From contig JAODUP010000410.1 of assembly GCA_025642065.1 (NCBI GenBank), positions 1 through 64,000 of the forward strand: a stretch of DNA of 64,000 nt, read 5' to 3'. The translations under genes were made by a program, and so were the position numbers. The DNA comes from Paralvinella palmiformis (lineage: Eukaryota; Annelida; Polychaeta; Terebellida; Alvinellidae). Below the pieces are notes generated by a model that did no database searches, was not told where the DNA came from, and saw only the letters and a program-made list of their open reading frames with translations. Positions within the stretch are counted from its first letter, which is position 1. The number at the start of each line of letters is the position of its first letter. Below, piece by piece: positions 1 to 12,639 of this stretch.

Positions 1-99
1 TCCTTGGTACCTGGTCCACATACTTCCAATACACACACGACCAGACTTGCAAATACACAAACGGCGTTTCATTGAGCTGACTATTATTAGCTATGATTG

Positions 100-238
100 T
101 TCGGGGCCAATGGGAAGACAGCTTCGGCTACATTGGTCCCCCAATTTCTTATATGTAATATACTTGTAAAATTGCATTATGTATACGTTATTTGATATTG
201 AAATTGGAAATAAATACTACTACTACTACTACTAGTAC
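100..238 (+). repeat. Probable LINE 3' end with (CTA)n tail
   Basis: A GGGGCCAATG...CATTGGTCCCC stem-loop, then AT-rich DNA and an aaataaatactacta tail, resembles non-LTR retrotransposon 3' ends. No coding remnant is in view. Confidence 0.35.
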
Positions 239-299
239 TATATATATATATTATTCCCGTGGTACGTATGACAACGAATCCATATTGTCTATATAAATA

Positions 300-345
300 G
301 TTGTAGTGGTAGTCAGACGGGGGTCACAGGTTCGAACCCGTAAGA
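300..345 (+). repeat. tRNA-like B-box fragment (possible SINE)
   Basis: Contains ggttcgaacccg, a perfect Pol III B-box, 20-30 nt after a weak A-box-like tgtagtggtagtc. No cloverleaf can be folded, so it looks like a SINE head rather than a tRNA gene. Confidence 0.35.
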
Positions 346-490
346 GGTCGAAACTTTTCTAGGGATTAATTTATCTCGGCTCACTACATCGTGAGTGGCT
401 GACCACGTAAAATGGCGCTGCCGTCTGCACTGAATTATTTAAAATAAAGGGGGACGTTAAAAACCCCCTGAGGACGTAAAACACTCGGCA

Positions 491-660
491 GTGACCACCC
501 TCAGGGTATTTCGGCTCCATCTTTCCGTACTGCTGCCCTGTGAGTGGTGGGGGAGGAGTTTCCTCAACCACTCCAACATAGAGGCTGTGCCGAATAAGCG
601 ACAGCCTGGGATTCTCCCCGAACAACAAAACCAACCAGACCGGGGCATATTTGAAAATAA
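491..660 (+). repeat. 3' end of RNase H-type LINE family (double-hairpin module)
   Basis: 583-622 shares the module ggctgtgcc...gacagcctggg...ctccccgaac with 44727-44775 and with the 3' end of the LINE at 56033-59800. It lies in the left arm and has no counterpart at the matching right-arm position. Confidence 0.45.
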
Positions 661-2892
661 TATTGATATATAAAACCCCATAACAATACACAACCTTGGT
701 GAAGTGCAAATCTCAAAATGGAAGTAAAGTCCAAATTTTCAGCTGGTATTAATACTATTTATTTCTAGTAATACACATTATTTTAAAATACATGGAAACC
801 GAAGTAATATTTTCCTTTTTTTAAATTAAAATAAATATTCACTCGAAAACGTAACCTTATTTTAGTTGTATATAATGAAATAATCATTTAGTTACCTACA
901 CATATAAGTTTATTTACAAACCAAATGTGAAATAATTTGGAAAGAAATCAGAATCAGATCAACGCCGCACGGATCGCGCGAATAACGATTTTACCGAAGA
1001 TGAGGTAAGCTACTTCTTAAAACCCATTTGTCGATTTATCATAAAGCTGATGTGAATATAACAAACACTTTAATTGGTATATTCGCGCTGTATCCCAAGC
1101 TTTATTGAACTCAATAAATTTCAGATTCCTATTATTGGCGAGAAAACAGGAGGTGAGATGAATTATGTGTTACTTCGTTTCATTCAAGCACCGGGTTTTA
1201 ATGCTCTATTTTTTTTCCTGTGTCAAGACAAATGAAAGAAAGACTACATATAGTTTAGACATATTTGCAAATCTCTTTGTTAAGTGTTTAAACATATTTG
1301 AATTTATCTGCTTTCCAGGGAGAAAACTGTTTTGTTTGTGTACTTCTGTCTTTTATTTTAATATTTTATAAAAGTAGCCTCATCGCCAAAGTGTTGCCGT
1401 TCCTCCTACCCCCCCCCCCCACACACACATCCTAACCTGATCACATTCGCACTTACCGATATTATAATGATTCAAATACAGGTCCAACTCAATTATCCGA
1501 AATTTCTTGGCGATACGAAATGGCCCAATAATCAAGTTTTCAGATAATCGAATAATTCACCATATAGTCGGGTGTGGTGCAGTATTATCAACACATATAT
1601 TGTCAATAGACCATGGCCGACTAGTCTAGAAAAAATGTCGGATATTTACATTTCTGTCCTTAGCAAATTATGAATTGTGACATCAAATGGTTATTGCGTT
1701 GTATTTAATAAACAATTTTCATACTTCTAATTGAATAATTCTATTTACATATATTTACCTAATTATTACAGACGATGTAATTTATAAATAACCTCATATA
1801 TAATAATATTAATAATCTTAATTTAGACGTTACTAGATCATCCAATAACACAGACAGATGCTTTTTATTTGAACTGTATATTGACGAATATATAGACATG
1901 ACTCAAATTAAGAAATTTGCCGTTGACCAGTACGAAGTAAGTATCTTCATTTGGTAACAAATTCGGTATATCTCTTTATCTGTAGCCAATTATTGTTAGA
2001 AGAAATGATTGAATTGACCAAGTATTAATTTAATCTAATTGACTAATTTCAGGAATTGCTGTCGTTAATGAAGTTGTCTCCTGATACCACAAAACCCTCT
2101 ACTACGACTGATAAATCTATTGATTTCAGCTACATTGACGTATGTAAAGCTTTTATTTCGCTTCTTATAAACGTAGATGTATCATAATATCAGTAATAAA
2201 TAACATTATTAATTGTACTGATAGCGGTAGAAGTATACCACTACTGCCAATATTGCTACTACTATTACTATTATTAATTCTACTACTACTACTACTACTA
2301 CTACTGCTGCTGCTATTACTACTGTATTTCTACTACTGCAAGAACTACTCCTAACAATATAATATTAACAGCATCAAAACGTAGAGACTAATCTAATTTT
2401 TTAAGACTGTCACAACTAGAATACCTTATTCTAATAAATGTTTGGTTGTCTACTTCGTTGTAGGGTTATCAGGAGAAAAATACTTATGTTGCTTTAGAAG
2501 GTAAGAATACATGATCAATCGGCTCTGGATGTTTACCGCATTTCTTTAATCACTCACTCATTCACTCACTCATCTATTCACTCACTAACTCGCTCACCCA
2601 TAACCGTGTAATACGTATAATATATATATATATTTATGCGAACAACCAAATTTATTCGTTGTTTTTTCCCCCGATGATGATGATGATGAATCCCTCATAG
2701 CTTTTTTAACATGATAATAACATTGTACTTTAGGTGTACCAGCTCAAAATATGAATGATATCTGGAAGATGGTATGGCGTTTTGGGAGTAACAGAGTGAT
2801 AATGTTGACGGATCTTTTGGGAGAAAAGAAGGTAACACATGGGAAGTTATGTTTGTCTCCGTTATCACTTCATCCTCCCAACCTCCAACAGC

Positions 2893-2928
<36 letters not shown>

Positions 2929-3421
2929 CCCAAACTCTCTAGTATACTTGTACCAGTGTTAAGTACACACGGTATATTTAACACGATTTTAAAGATTATT
3001 GGCAACCAACTGATTAATAGGTCAGTACTTCAACCAGGATTGAAGTTCAATAAAATAAAGATGATATTGATTCAGAGTTTCCGAGCATAAACACGGCTCT
3101 TTAGTATTCTGGATCAATATTGTTGAATAGCAAAATTTCAGACAAACAGCTTTTTGAAAGAATGATAATCAATTTCGTTCATCATGCTTGTGTACTGGGT
3201 GACCCTACCCTTTCGTTTTGGCTTGAATGTATTGAGCGTCTGTTATTTCGACGTCTATTGAAAAGGTTTATTTTTTTCAGCTCCGCAATCAGTATTTATC
3301 ATACGAATGTTGTGATCCGGAACAAAATGACGAAATCGCTGCGGAATTAATATCCGTATCAGAATACGCTGACTACATCAAGAGGAAACTGTGCCTTAAA
3401 CAAAGAGTAAAGTTTTATACG

Positions 3422-3479
<58 letters not shown>

Positions 3480-3481
<2 letters not shown>

Positions 3482-4290
3482 ATGTGTGTGATTGTGTATG
3501 CGTGTGTTAGCAGTGTAGAATAAGGCACTGGTACGGTGAATATCGAATCGTGAATCAAAACTCTGGAAGATTCCTCAATTCCACTTTTCATGCTCGGATA
3601 TGTCTCACCAGTCCTTAAGTCGCCATGCAAGAAACCTTAAATCGCTTACAATCGTGGTTTCTAGGAGTAACACAACCACATCTATGGTAACTATGGTAAC
3701 TTTTACGTAATTGGCGAAACAACCTTAGTTATAGCTATTTTTCTATACAGTATAATTCTAATCCCATATAGAACTAAAGTGAATTCTATGTGCAACTAAA
3801 GTTCTTATATAAAACACACCAACCACGCGAACAATTTCCAATCTCACTGTCCGAGATGGGATATAGTGTTCCTATTCGTGAGTTAGGAATACTTTTAATC
3901 CTTTAAGAGCGTAATTTTCCTGCTGCAGTCATTTAAATGCTGGATTACTAGGCCAATCAAACCGCGTCCATCCTAAAACACAAATACTGAAATAGGTCAC
4001 GGAATATACAGCTCTAGATCAGGTTTTCTTAGATTGCGCGGACCTGGAAACATACAGTCTCCAGGCACAGGAAACAGCACTTCACAACGACAGCACGATA
4101 TGCCTTGTGATATTTTCTGGAGGGTCGAATACCTCATACAACACATAGAAATCCAATAAACGATATGGGTTTTTAAAAAGATATCCTTGTAATCCTGGTA
4201 AAATCATATATCCGGACGAGGAGTAAACATAAATTGTTATCTCTACAATAATAGTTCACTAGGCAACATCATCGATAAATCGGTTAATTC
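3480..4290 (+). repeat. Dispersed repeat A, left-arm copy
   Basis: Starts at a (TA)n/(TG)n run and includes ctagatcaggttttcttag and atgccttgtgatattttctg. Related copies at 27480-28840, 37790-38960, 53640-54250 and 59815-60330. It sits in an intron that is only about 160 bp in the right arm, so it is a left-specific insertion. No coding capacity; probably a non-autonomous element. Confidence 0.55.
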
Positions 4291-4622
4291 AAACAATGAC
4301 ATATTAATGTGATACTAATAACGATTGACCGTCTTTTTCTTTTACCGGATGGTAGCAGATGTATTTTACCATCGTGCAAATGGACACTGAGAATATAAAG
4401 GAATTAGGTTCATATGATAGGCTGTGTTTCACTAATGATAAATATCGCAGATAAATCAGCGATATTTATCGGAGCAAGCAATTATCATTGGGCGGGTTGA
4501 AAATATTATTGATTTGAACTGTGTACCATCAGTGACAACAACAACAACATATATATATATTGATAGCTAGCTAGATAGATAGATATAATCATAACATTAC
4601 TATTAGCGATTTCTATTTTCAG

Positions 4623-4771
4623 GGACAGTCTCGAATAGTCAACCAATTTATATTTACGTCTTGGAGAGATTTGGGAAGACCAGTTTACGGCTCATTTACT
4701 TTAATCGAATTTCTGAGGAGAGTCCATGCATTGGACAACATCAGTTCAGGGCCACTAATAGTATACAGCGA
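4623..4771 (+). pseudogene. D1 exon with WPD loop and Ser-for-Cys, left copy
   Basis: Encodes SRIVNQFIFTSWRDLGRP and GPLIVYS in frame between a cttttcag-type acceptor (tattttcag) and a gtaggt donor. Reading through the donor gives a TAG, but this is intron sequence. It is followed by a long (CA)n run at 4786-4870 and then inserted LINEs. Part of the decayed left gene. Confidence 0.75.
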
Positions 4772-4782
4772 GTAGGTTGGAA

Positions 4783-4785
<3 letters not shown>

Positions 4786-4868
<83 letters not shown>

Positions 4869-4870
4869 AC
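4786..4870 (+). repeat. (CA)n microsatellite
   Basis: About 40 CA units just after the D1 donor site. The right-arm counterpart is a short interrupted TG run near 43070-43170. Confidence 0.9.
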
Positions 4871-4885
4871 GCACATCCTTGATAT

Positions 4886-6197
4886 TTCACCTAAAGTCGT
4901 ATCCAAACGCTGGAATATTCACTTAAACTGTAATCAGTTGTCTAATGTATGTCAGTCTGCCTACAACCACTTTCACTTTACATAAACCGCTCTATTGAAA
5001 GTTAACAACGACATAACATTAAACATGGACTCAACATCGCACAACACCCACTTGAATCCACTCATTCGTAATAAATAGGTTTCAATCGATAAAAATAAGA
5101 AACTCTTTTTCAATCGCAGTTCCCAAGTTTTGAGATATTCCTCAAGGCTCTGTTCTTGGATCGCTGCTGTTTACTCTGTTTGCCAAGCCACTAAGCTCTC
5201 TTATTCACAGCTACAAATGTGACCATCATTTATATGCAGATCACACCCAATTACGCACATCTTTATCTACAGCAGACACTGATCTTTCCCTTAAACAATT
5301 TGGTGACTGTCTCGCTCGTATCACTGTTTGGATGACAAACAATAGACTTAGATTCAATGCAAATAAAACAGATTTCATTATTATAGGCACATGCAGACAA
5401 CGCAGCAAACGTACTCGTTTGTTTTTCTATGTCCATCCTGAATCATAGCATCACACCATCGTACACTGTACATAATCTTGTTTTAGAAAACACGTTTCTC
5501 TGATATGTCGCTGCTGCTTCTACCATATTTGTGACTTTCGCCGTATTCATCGCTAAGTTTCTTTTTCAGTCACCAAAAAACCATCGCTACAAGACTCATT
5601 GTTAGTAGGCTTGATTACCGCAGCTCTCCTTATAACATCGTATCTAAATATGTTGCAAAACCTCAGTGTATTCAGAACTACTAAGGTAGGGTTGTCACAT
5701 GGTGTACTCGGCTTTCTGACTTCATTGTTTCCATGATCAATCTCGCATCATTTTCAAACTCTGTGCCATAGCCTATCAGTACGCAATATCCAAGTTTGGA
5801 TTTTGTACCTATTTGAAAGAAGCAGATCAAACTCTTTCTTCCGGAGAACCTTCGTATCTATTTCCAATGCTTTATCCTGGACCAAGCCCATAGTAGTCCG
5901 TTCATCTGGTTTTCACTGGCTGTCTGTTCTCAGGGTTTAAACTCATGCTGGCACTAGTGCTTTTCCAGTTGTTGTCACTACTCTTTGGAACTCAATCTCT
6001 GAACATGTTTCTTTCCGTCACCATTTGGAAACTCATCTTTTCAGACCCGCTTATCCATCCTAACTTTCCACTGCATCCGATCATTTGTTGATGAATTTTG
6101 CATCGTACTTGGAATATAAGATAGCCAAACCCCTGTACTATGTGCGTCACTGAGCTTGGGGGATGGTGGGGTTATAGAAGTTTATTATTATTATTAT
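4886..6197 (+). mobile_element. L2/CR1-like LINE fragment (RT), left-arm insertion
   Basis: Non-LTR retrotransposon remnant, 5' truncated and broken by stops and frameshifts. Visible RT pieces: HLNCNQLSNVCQSAYNHFHF near 4917, then DIPQGSVLGSLLFTLFAKPL near 5140 and HHLYAD near 5230 (catalytic block with Asp pair partly lost), and the DYRRIRR-to-SRLDY thumb region near 5530-5620. Ends in a (TTA)n tail near 6180-6197. Same family as 29690-31620. Confidence 0.7.
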
Positions 6198-6299
6198 ATA
6201 CTAAAATATATATTCCCCCAACGCTTTAAATTGATAGGGAGTTTATTCTGATTAAATGATATTCCATTTATTTTTCATTATTCTCTGTATCGAAAATAT

Positions 6300-8670
6300 T
6301 GATTTAATAAGGCTTAGCATTCCAGACAAATTCAAATAACAATTTATTTATTCGCTCTAGCATGCCATGTGACGGAGAAGGGAGTGCATATGACAAATAT
6401 ATTAATTGAGATATTAGAAATGTATTAATGTATGTGACCTTTCCATATAGTGTCAAATATCTCCTACACCATATTTTCAATATTCCTAACTTTGATATAT
6501 TTTGTTTAATAAGGTCTTCTGTTCTATACATATTACCATATCAAAACTATTTATCGGGCCTTGTATCCATTAAAGGTTACATTCAGGTACCGCCCTGTTG
6601 TTATTATGTTTGATTCTTCCTAGAGACACGATTTAACTTTATAATAGTCAACTTTGAGTCCTGATAGTTTTGCAAATATCTTAAAAACTTCAATTATTTC
6701 GCTCAAAGCATTTTCCAAATAGTGAATGGAAAATAACGATGTCAGCAGCGTACTGACTGAGTCGAATTAACCTATTACCAATATTTATGCTATGTATTGA
6801 TAATTTCTGTCTCTATATACAAGCTAGCAATTCATCACAAATAATGAATATATATTTGGTGAGAGTGGGCATCCTTGTCTGGATCCCCGCGTGAGTCGAA
6901 CAATGATTGACGATCACCCGTTATTAGATACTTGTGTCGTGATATCTTTAGAAAATACATTAACCCATTTCATTAAAAAAGAACCAAAGTTAAATTTATT
7001 TAGAAAATACTCTAACAATTCCTATTATTGAAGGTTTTCTTCTTCAAAATCCACTGACAATAGGAGTCATGCTTCGTTATCCTGATCTGAGTGATCCGTG
7101 ATATTTACCATTCTAATTATATTTTCTTCGATGTAGCGGTTCATCAAAAAGCAGGTTCGGTCAGAATCTGTTAGCTTAGGATCCATTGAACAAATGCGTT
7201 TCGCTACGGCCGCCTTTATGGGTAGTTTCTATCCTAATCCCGTAATGTAATAGGAAGCCAGTTTTTTTTAAATTAACAATGTGTCTTTATCCTTTTTTTG
7301 TTTGGCATTGAAGTTATTAGACCTTCCCGTTGGGTGGTAAATAATTTATTATTTATATAATTGAAATTCGGAGTATTTGCTATGTAACAGTTGACGTATT
7401 TCGAAAATAATTAGTTAAACCGTGCCGTGAAACCATCGCTGGCAGGGCTCTTATTGTTACTACACGATTTAAGGACTTCCAAAATTTCATTTTCGCTTAA
7501 CATGCCATCAAATGATTGTTGTTAATTATTTCTCAATGTCAGTAAAATAATATCATCTAGTTCTGTAACATCTGGAGCAATATTATGAGTTGTGGTGTAT
7601 ATTATGGAATAAAAGGAATGCGATTCTTTTATTATATTGTTCCCTCCATAGTAACTGTTATAATTGATAGACAAAGACGCGTATTGGTTTTATTATTGAA
7701 ATTACGCTTCTCAAGGATCAAGAAAAATATAGACGATTTCTCACCGTTTTCTTGCCAATCACATTTTGACCGCATGACAGTTCCTTTTATTTGATCTTGT
7801 AATATTTCATCCATATCCTGTTTTATTAGCTTTATGTTTTCTTCTGTATTATTTGATGTATTTTGTTGCAACTGCTTTTCCAGTCTCATCATTCGTCTAT
7901 TACGTGCTAAAGTGTATTGTTTTTACTTCGATTTTTGCGAGTTGAACACGAAATAGTATCTGCCTTAATCGAAGTTTTATGGCTTCCCATCCTTCAATTA
8001 TTAGCGTCTCTTGTATTGGTCGTTTTACATTCAGGACATAATCATAGATTATATGGATGTTGTTTTCTCCAGAGATCTACTAAATCTGCCGCTTCTATGT
8101 ACGAAACAATTAAAAATTTCATATTTTGGTTAGAATGTACAGTAGCTGCGCCTTTTTTAATCTTTAATATCATTTAGAACACAAACATCTCCTTCTATCA
8201 TTCTATCCTCATTATCTGATGTTTCTATGACATCAGTAATTCCTCTCACAAAATCTGCGTGATAATTATTTATTGGGAGCATAAATATTAACGATAGTCA
8301 TTCATCGATCAGACGCAGTCAGATCTATCATAACGTGTCGGCCTAAATTATCTGAAATAGCATTATGACGTATGTGGCTGACTCTTGTCAACATGCACAC
8401 CCCTCTTGCATTTTGCTGCCCGTGACTAAAATATAAGTCACCTTGCCATTGGTCAGACCACTGTTTTTCATCATTAGGAGTGCTATGTGTCATTTGTAAT
8501 AGGATTACAGCTATCTTATGGCTTATAATTAGGCAGTTAACAAGTTTTAATCGTTTGTCCTGGGAACGGAGTCCCCGGACATGTAAGGATATGACACAGA
8601 GGCTAGTAGCCTTAGAATTCCAAGCAAATATTCCGTGCCAAGATATTAGACCCATAAGAAACGATTACTT
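6300..8670 (-). mobile_element. L1-Tx1-like LINE ORF2 (endonuclease and RT), inverted 5' part
   Basis: Read on minus: endonuclease start at 8655-8302 (VISLHVRGLRSQDKR, then DLYFSHGQQNARGV), the IKGTVMRSKCDWQENGEKS block at 7892-7632, RT RGSRQGCPLSPNIYSLFV near 6890, and the post-RT LTLYGKVTYINTFLISQ...FVWNAKP block at 6531-6304. The EN motif order and LTLYGK block are typical of the L1/Tx1 clade. Several stops; inactive. The C-terminal part lies downstream in the opposite orientation (10840-11470). Confidence 0.7.
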
Positions 8671-9594
8671 TAATTTTATTCACACATAGTTGTAAATATT
8701 TTGTTGTGCTTATATAAGTTGTGCTTATTATGTGGATCTGACTATGTTTTGAAGAGTTTTGTTCTCCTCTCTTAAAGATGCATATCTTTGGAGACCGTTT
8801 CTATCATGTTAGTGTGATGTGTTAGCCAAAAGCCAGTGCACCACTCACCCAATGTCGATAAATAATACCCTTGATTATAGTTTATGCATAATCATTCAGG
8901 TTACTATTTGAATATACATATTATTAGGTTATACACAAGGTGTTATACTAGTTACATACACATAATCATGGAGGAATATTAGCTACAAAACATATTCATG
9001 GGAATACTAGTTACCTATTCATGTGGGATTACTAATTCCATATACATAACCGTAAGGGATTACCAAGTAAATATACCTATTCATGGGAAATTCTAAATAT
9101 ATTTATATACTCCAGGAGAAGTTCTATTTACATGTATATATTAATCAGGGATTACTAATTGCATATAGATAACCATAATTTATAACTACTCACATATCAA
9201 TTGTTCTTACAATCAATTACAATCTCCTTACCACCACTTTCCAGTCCTTTGTTTCTGCACTACAGCATCATCACTATCCAGTATATCTTGGGCTCTGTTC
9301 GCCCCCATGCATATTACAACCATCAGATGCTTATAGTATTGCTCCATACAGTTATGACAGGTGTCCCCAACAACAGACATGTTAGGGTTGTGATTCGATA
9401 ACGGGGAGTTCACAATCCAGAAGAACAAAGTATCACCTTCTATGCACGTAGAGAGTTTAACGGATTTAACTGGTCTGCTATAGCATCAATGTTACTCACA
9501 GTATATGCGTTCCGTCGAATAATCAGCTTGTCATCAGTTAGTTATGTAACTCCTTTATATTCATTCAGTGATTTAGCTTTCTTGAAAATTGGGA

Positions 9595-10110
9595 CTAACC
9601 TTCTACGTCTGTTTCTGACCTCTGTTGGGTAATGTTGCGCAAAGAAGATTTTATGTTTATGGGTGACCCATAATGTGCTTTCCATACTCGACTACGCCCC
9701 TTTAGGCACTTAAAACTCCTCATGATTGTTCTGTTTGTACGACCTTTAGAGCCAACACGATGGATGTTGTGAACTGCCAGAACATTATCTAGTTTGAGGA
9801 TATTGCTCAGGTTCTCTGGTTTCACATTCAGCCTCTTCAATTCCACGACTTAACAAATCCATTCTCCTCCTTTACTCCTTATGGTGTAGCAATACTTCAT
9901 TTAATTTCCTATGATCTTCTCAGCATGTTCTACACGAGTTGAAGATGACTGTTGGTTTCTTCGAATTGGCTTATAATAATTGTGTTTGTTGCGCATTGAG
10001 AGATCACAGCCGAAACATTTCTGTACATTCCATTTTGTGAAATTCTAGTAATTGTTTCGACATGGACTAATAGCTTCTGTGCCCTATCTGGTGCTGTTTT
10101 GACTAGTTTT
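9595..10110 (-). mobile_element. L1-like ORF1 remnant
   Basis: Reads NILKLDNVLAVHNIHRVGSK and INIKSSLRNITQQR, matching the RRM/CTD region of L1 ORF1 (an HRVG block, then kR). It lies upstream of the ORF2 endonuclease on the same strand, as in an L1-type element. The region to 10840 probably includes more ORF1 and 5' UTR, with nothing firmly readable. Confidence 0.5.
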
Positions 10111-10839
10111 AGTTGCGCTAACTAATCCTATAATTCTTGATCTTCCTCCTGTTTAGATAATTTTGTGAACATTTCAAGTGTTGCTGACACCTCGGATCTG
10201 GCACATATTTAAATCACCCATTTCTTTGATATTTTATGCTTAATTCACTGACAGTGTCTTATTGTTTTCGATGCAGGCAGTGAACAAGTGAATGCACTTT
10301 GTGCCCTGTGTGTCTGACTGAGTGGATTGTCACGGTTGAACAATTTTTGTTCTCGGCCACTAGCCAGCATACACAATGGCTGAATAACCACACATTAAAA
10401 TTTCCGGATATGCGTGAATGTTGTCCAAATATTACATTCACGCTAGCCAGTTATATCTAAACAAAATATCACCATTAGCTTATACGGTTATTCACACTAT
10501 CTGTATTGCATATATTTTGCTTCTAAACTTCAACGAAAAGGCACTGTTTAGCAAATAATAATCTTCTCACAAAAACATGACTTCTCCTGTCAGATCACTG
10601 TAGTATGATTCACATGTAAGAATAAACAATAAGCTTATTTACATATCTTAACTCAATGATAAAAACATAGCTTGCGGTCATCAATTATTTGAAATATAAC
10701 AAGTTATATATTGAGTCTGAATGGCTTTCAGCTGAAATATTGTATACATAAACATTTCGTGACTTATTACAGTATACAGTGTCAACTATTCAATGCCGAT
10801 GTAAACTTGAGATAAAGAAAAAAACTATGCCGCAATATT

Positions 10840-11470
10840 CTCATATGTTTAGGTCAATCTGCATTAATTTGATGATAAATCCAACAGCAGCATAATACCT
10901 AATAGAGCTAGAAAATGGCAAAAATGGTTTCCAGGGAGTCTTCAACTGGGAGAATGGCAAAATAATTTCAATTGGATATATAGCTCTGAAATGTACAAAT
11001 ATCGGATAGTACAGGTTCAAATATTGCATTACATTACAGCAACAAGGAAAAAACACGTTTTAGTGGAACCTAGTAGAAAGTGATATTTGTACATTCTGTA
11101 ATAAACAAATTGAAACACTTCTACATTTATTGCTGGAATGTGAAGTTTTTGAATTGTTTTGAATTAACAATGGTTATATAAGAGGATAAATATACTGATT
11201 GATCCAAATGTATTTAATTATAGGATTCCAAGATGAAATTTGTATTATGTTCAGTGCAGGGTATTTACACGCCAAAAATATGTAGGCAGTTGTTCTTATG
11301 AAACAAAATTCAAGATCTAAAGGCTTTAAAAATGTATTACGGAGTTTGTATTAGTAGAAAAGTCTATTGCAACCACCGAATTTAGAAATATATGGACTAG
11401 TATTTTGCCCAGTTAATACATAATTTAATGTTAACATGTAATTTAGTAAGGAGGAGCAGAAACGTTTCTA
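10840..11470 (+). mobile_element. L1-Tx1-like LINE C-terminal part, sense orientation
   Basis: Two frames read NWIYSSEMYKYRIVQVQILH and CTFCNKQIETLLHLLLEC, matching the L1/Tx1 ORF2 C-terminus with its CX2C..E..HLL..C zinc-finger-like motif. It is the 3' piece missing from the minus-strand element at 6300-8670. Confidence 0.55.
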
Positions 11471-11934
11471 TAATGACCTAATTTTATTGAACACATTTAT
11501 GTTGTATGTGCGGTTTGTAATGTTTTATTATTTGTGTATTTAAATTAACTGTCTGATACCTTATTTGAAGTTTTACTCGCTTGATTTTGCCACCACGCTC
11601 GAACACAGAAATACCGGATATCAACTGCTTTATTACTATTTTCAACCACTCGACAACATACAGCAATGCCGTTACAACGAACGCTAAATGCAGCGTACAA
11701 TACATTACACGGTGACGGTTGTATGGCTTTCAATATGAATTTAAAACAATATTATTATTATAAATTGTAATCGTTTATCTTGTACTTAAACAGTCCTACA
11801 CGATTGATATGATTGCCAACGATAACATGCTACAACCAAAAATAAAAAAGCTATCATAATTATGTTTTATTTTATTTTATTATACTCTACCAGAAGCTTG
11901 CATGAGTTATTAATAATTGTTTTTATCATTAAAG

Positions 11935-12070
11935 CTCCGGTATTAATCGCACGACAACATTCATTGCCCTCGACATATTGCTGAAAGAAATAACTTCTGA
12001 ACGGATTATTGACGTATTTGGATGTGTACAAAAAATACAACAACAAAGGCCATACATGATGCACACTTTG
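11935..12070 (+). pseudogene. D1 exon completing the signature motif, left copy
   Basis: Encodes SGINRTTTFIALD and RIIDVFGCVQKIQQQ, nearly identical to the right-arm exon. Acceptor attaaag, donor gtatga. The antisense open frame over this exon is a shadow. The next exon (12259-12370) carries the 1-nt insertion that truncates the frame. Confidence 0.75.
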
Positions 12071-12392
12071 GTATGAATGTATTTATTATTGTTGCTCTTA
12101 TTATTATTATTATTAGTATTAATAATAGTAGTATTTTGTAATAATTAGCCCTATTATATTTACTACTTTAATATTGTGCACTATAAAAATTAGAACTGTG
12201 TGTGTGTTTGTATGCGCCCGTATGCTCGTGTATGTTACAATATTTTGATCTTTAACAGGGCCAGCATACATTTTTATACGAAGCTCTCCTAGATGAAATA
12301 TGTACTAAAGGCTATATATATAGACCACACCCCAGAAGTTATAGATCAACCATATAAAGGAGAGTTTATGGTATACTGAACTAATATTATCC

Positions 12393-12394
<2 letters not shown>

Positions 12395-12476
<82 letters not shown>

Positions 12477-12500
12477 CATATGTGTATATATACATATATA
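12395..12500 (+). repeat. (TA)n microsatellite
   Basis: Long TA run just downstream of the D1 terminal exon; the open frame of alternating Ile-Tyr over it is not a gene. Confidence 0.9.
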
Positions 12501-12639
12501 ATTGTTTTGCAGTTCCGAATGTTATAATAATAATAATAAAGCGACATTACTAGCAGGAGCCATTTAAACGCGTTGTACAAATAATATGTAATATAATAAT
12601 ACCCAGAATAACATATAAGAGATTTAAAAGATAATTATT

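Noticed and set aside
300..345. tRNA gene from the B-box
   Set aside because: No acceptor or anticodon stem can be folded; more like a SINE head.
1500..1640. Possible pogo/Tigger-like ends (ttatccgaaatttc and gataatcgaataattc)
   Set aside because: Present in both arms but no convincing inverted termini or TA target duplication could be read.
4772..4780. In-frame TAG directly after the D1 Ser codon
   Set aside because: It lies beyond a good gtaggt donor, and splicing to 11935 restores the phosphatase frame; the right arm shows the same.
4661..4906. Poly-Thr-His and poly-Cys-Val open frames
   Set aside because: Translation of the (CA)n run.
11867..12064. Minus-strand open frame similar to plus-strand 41832-42029
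   Set aside because: The similarity reflects the inverted duplication; both are antisense shadows of the D1 exon.
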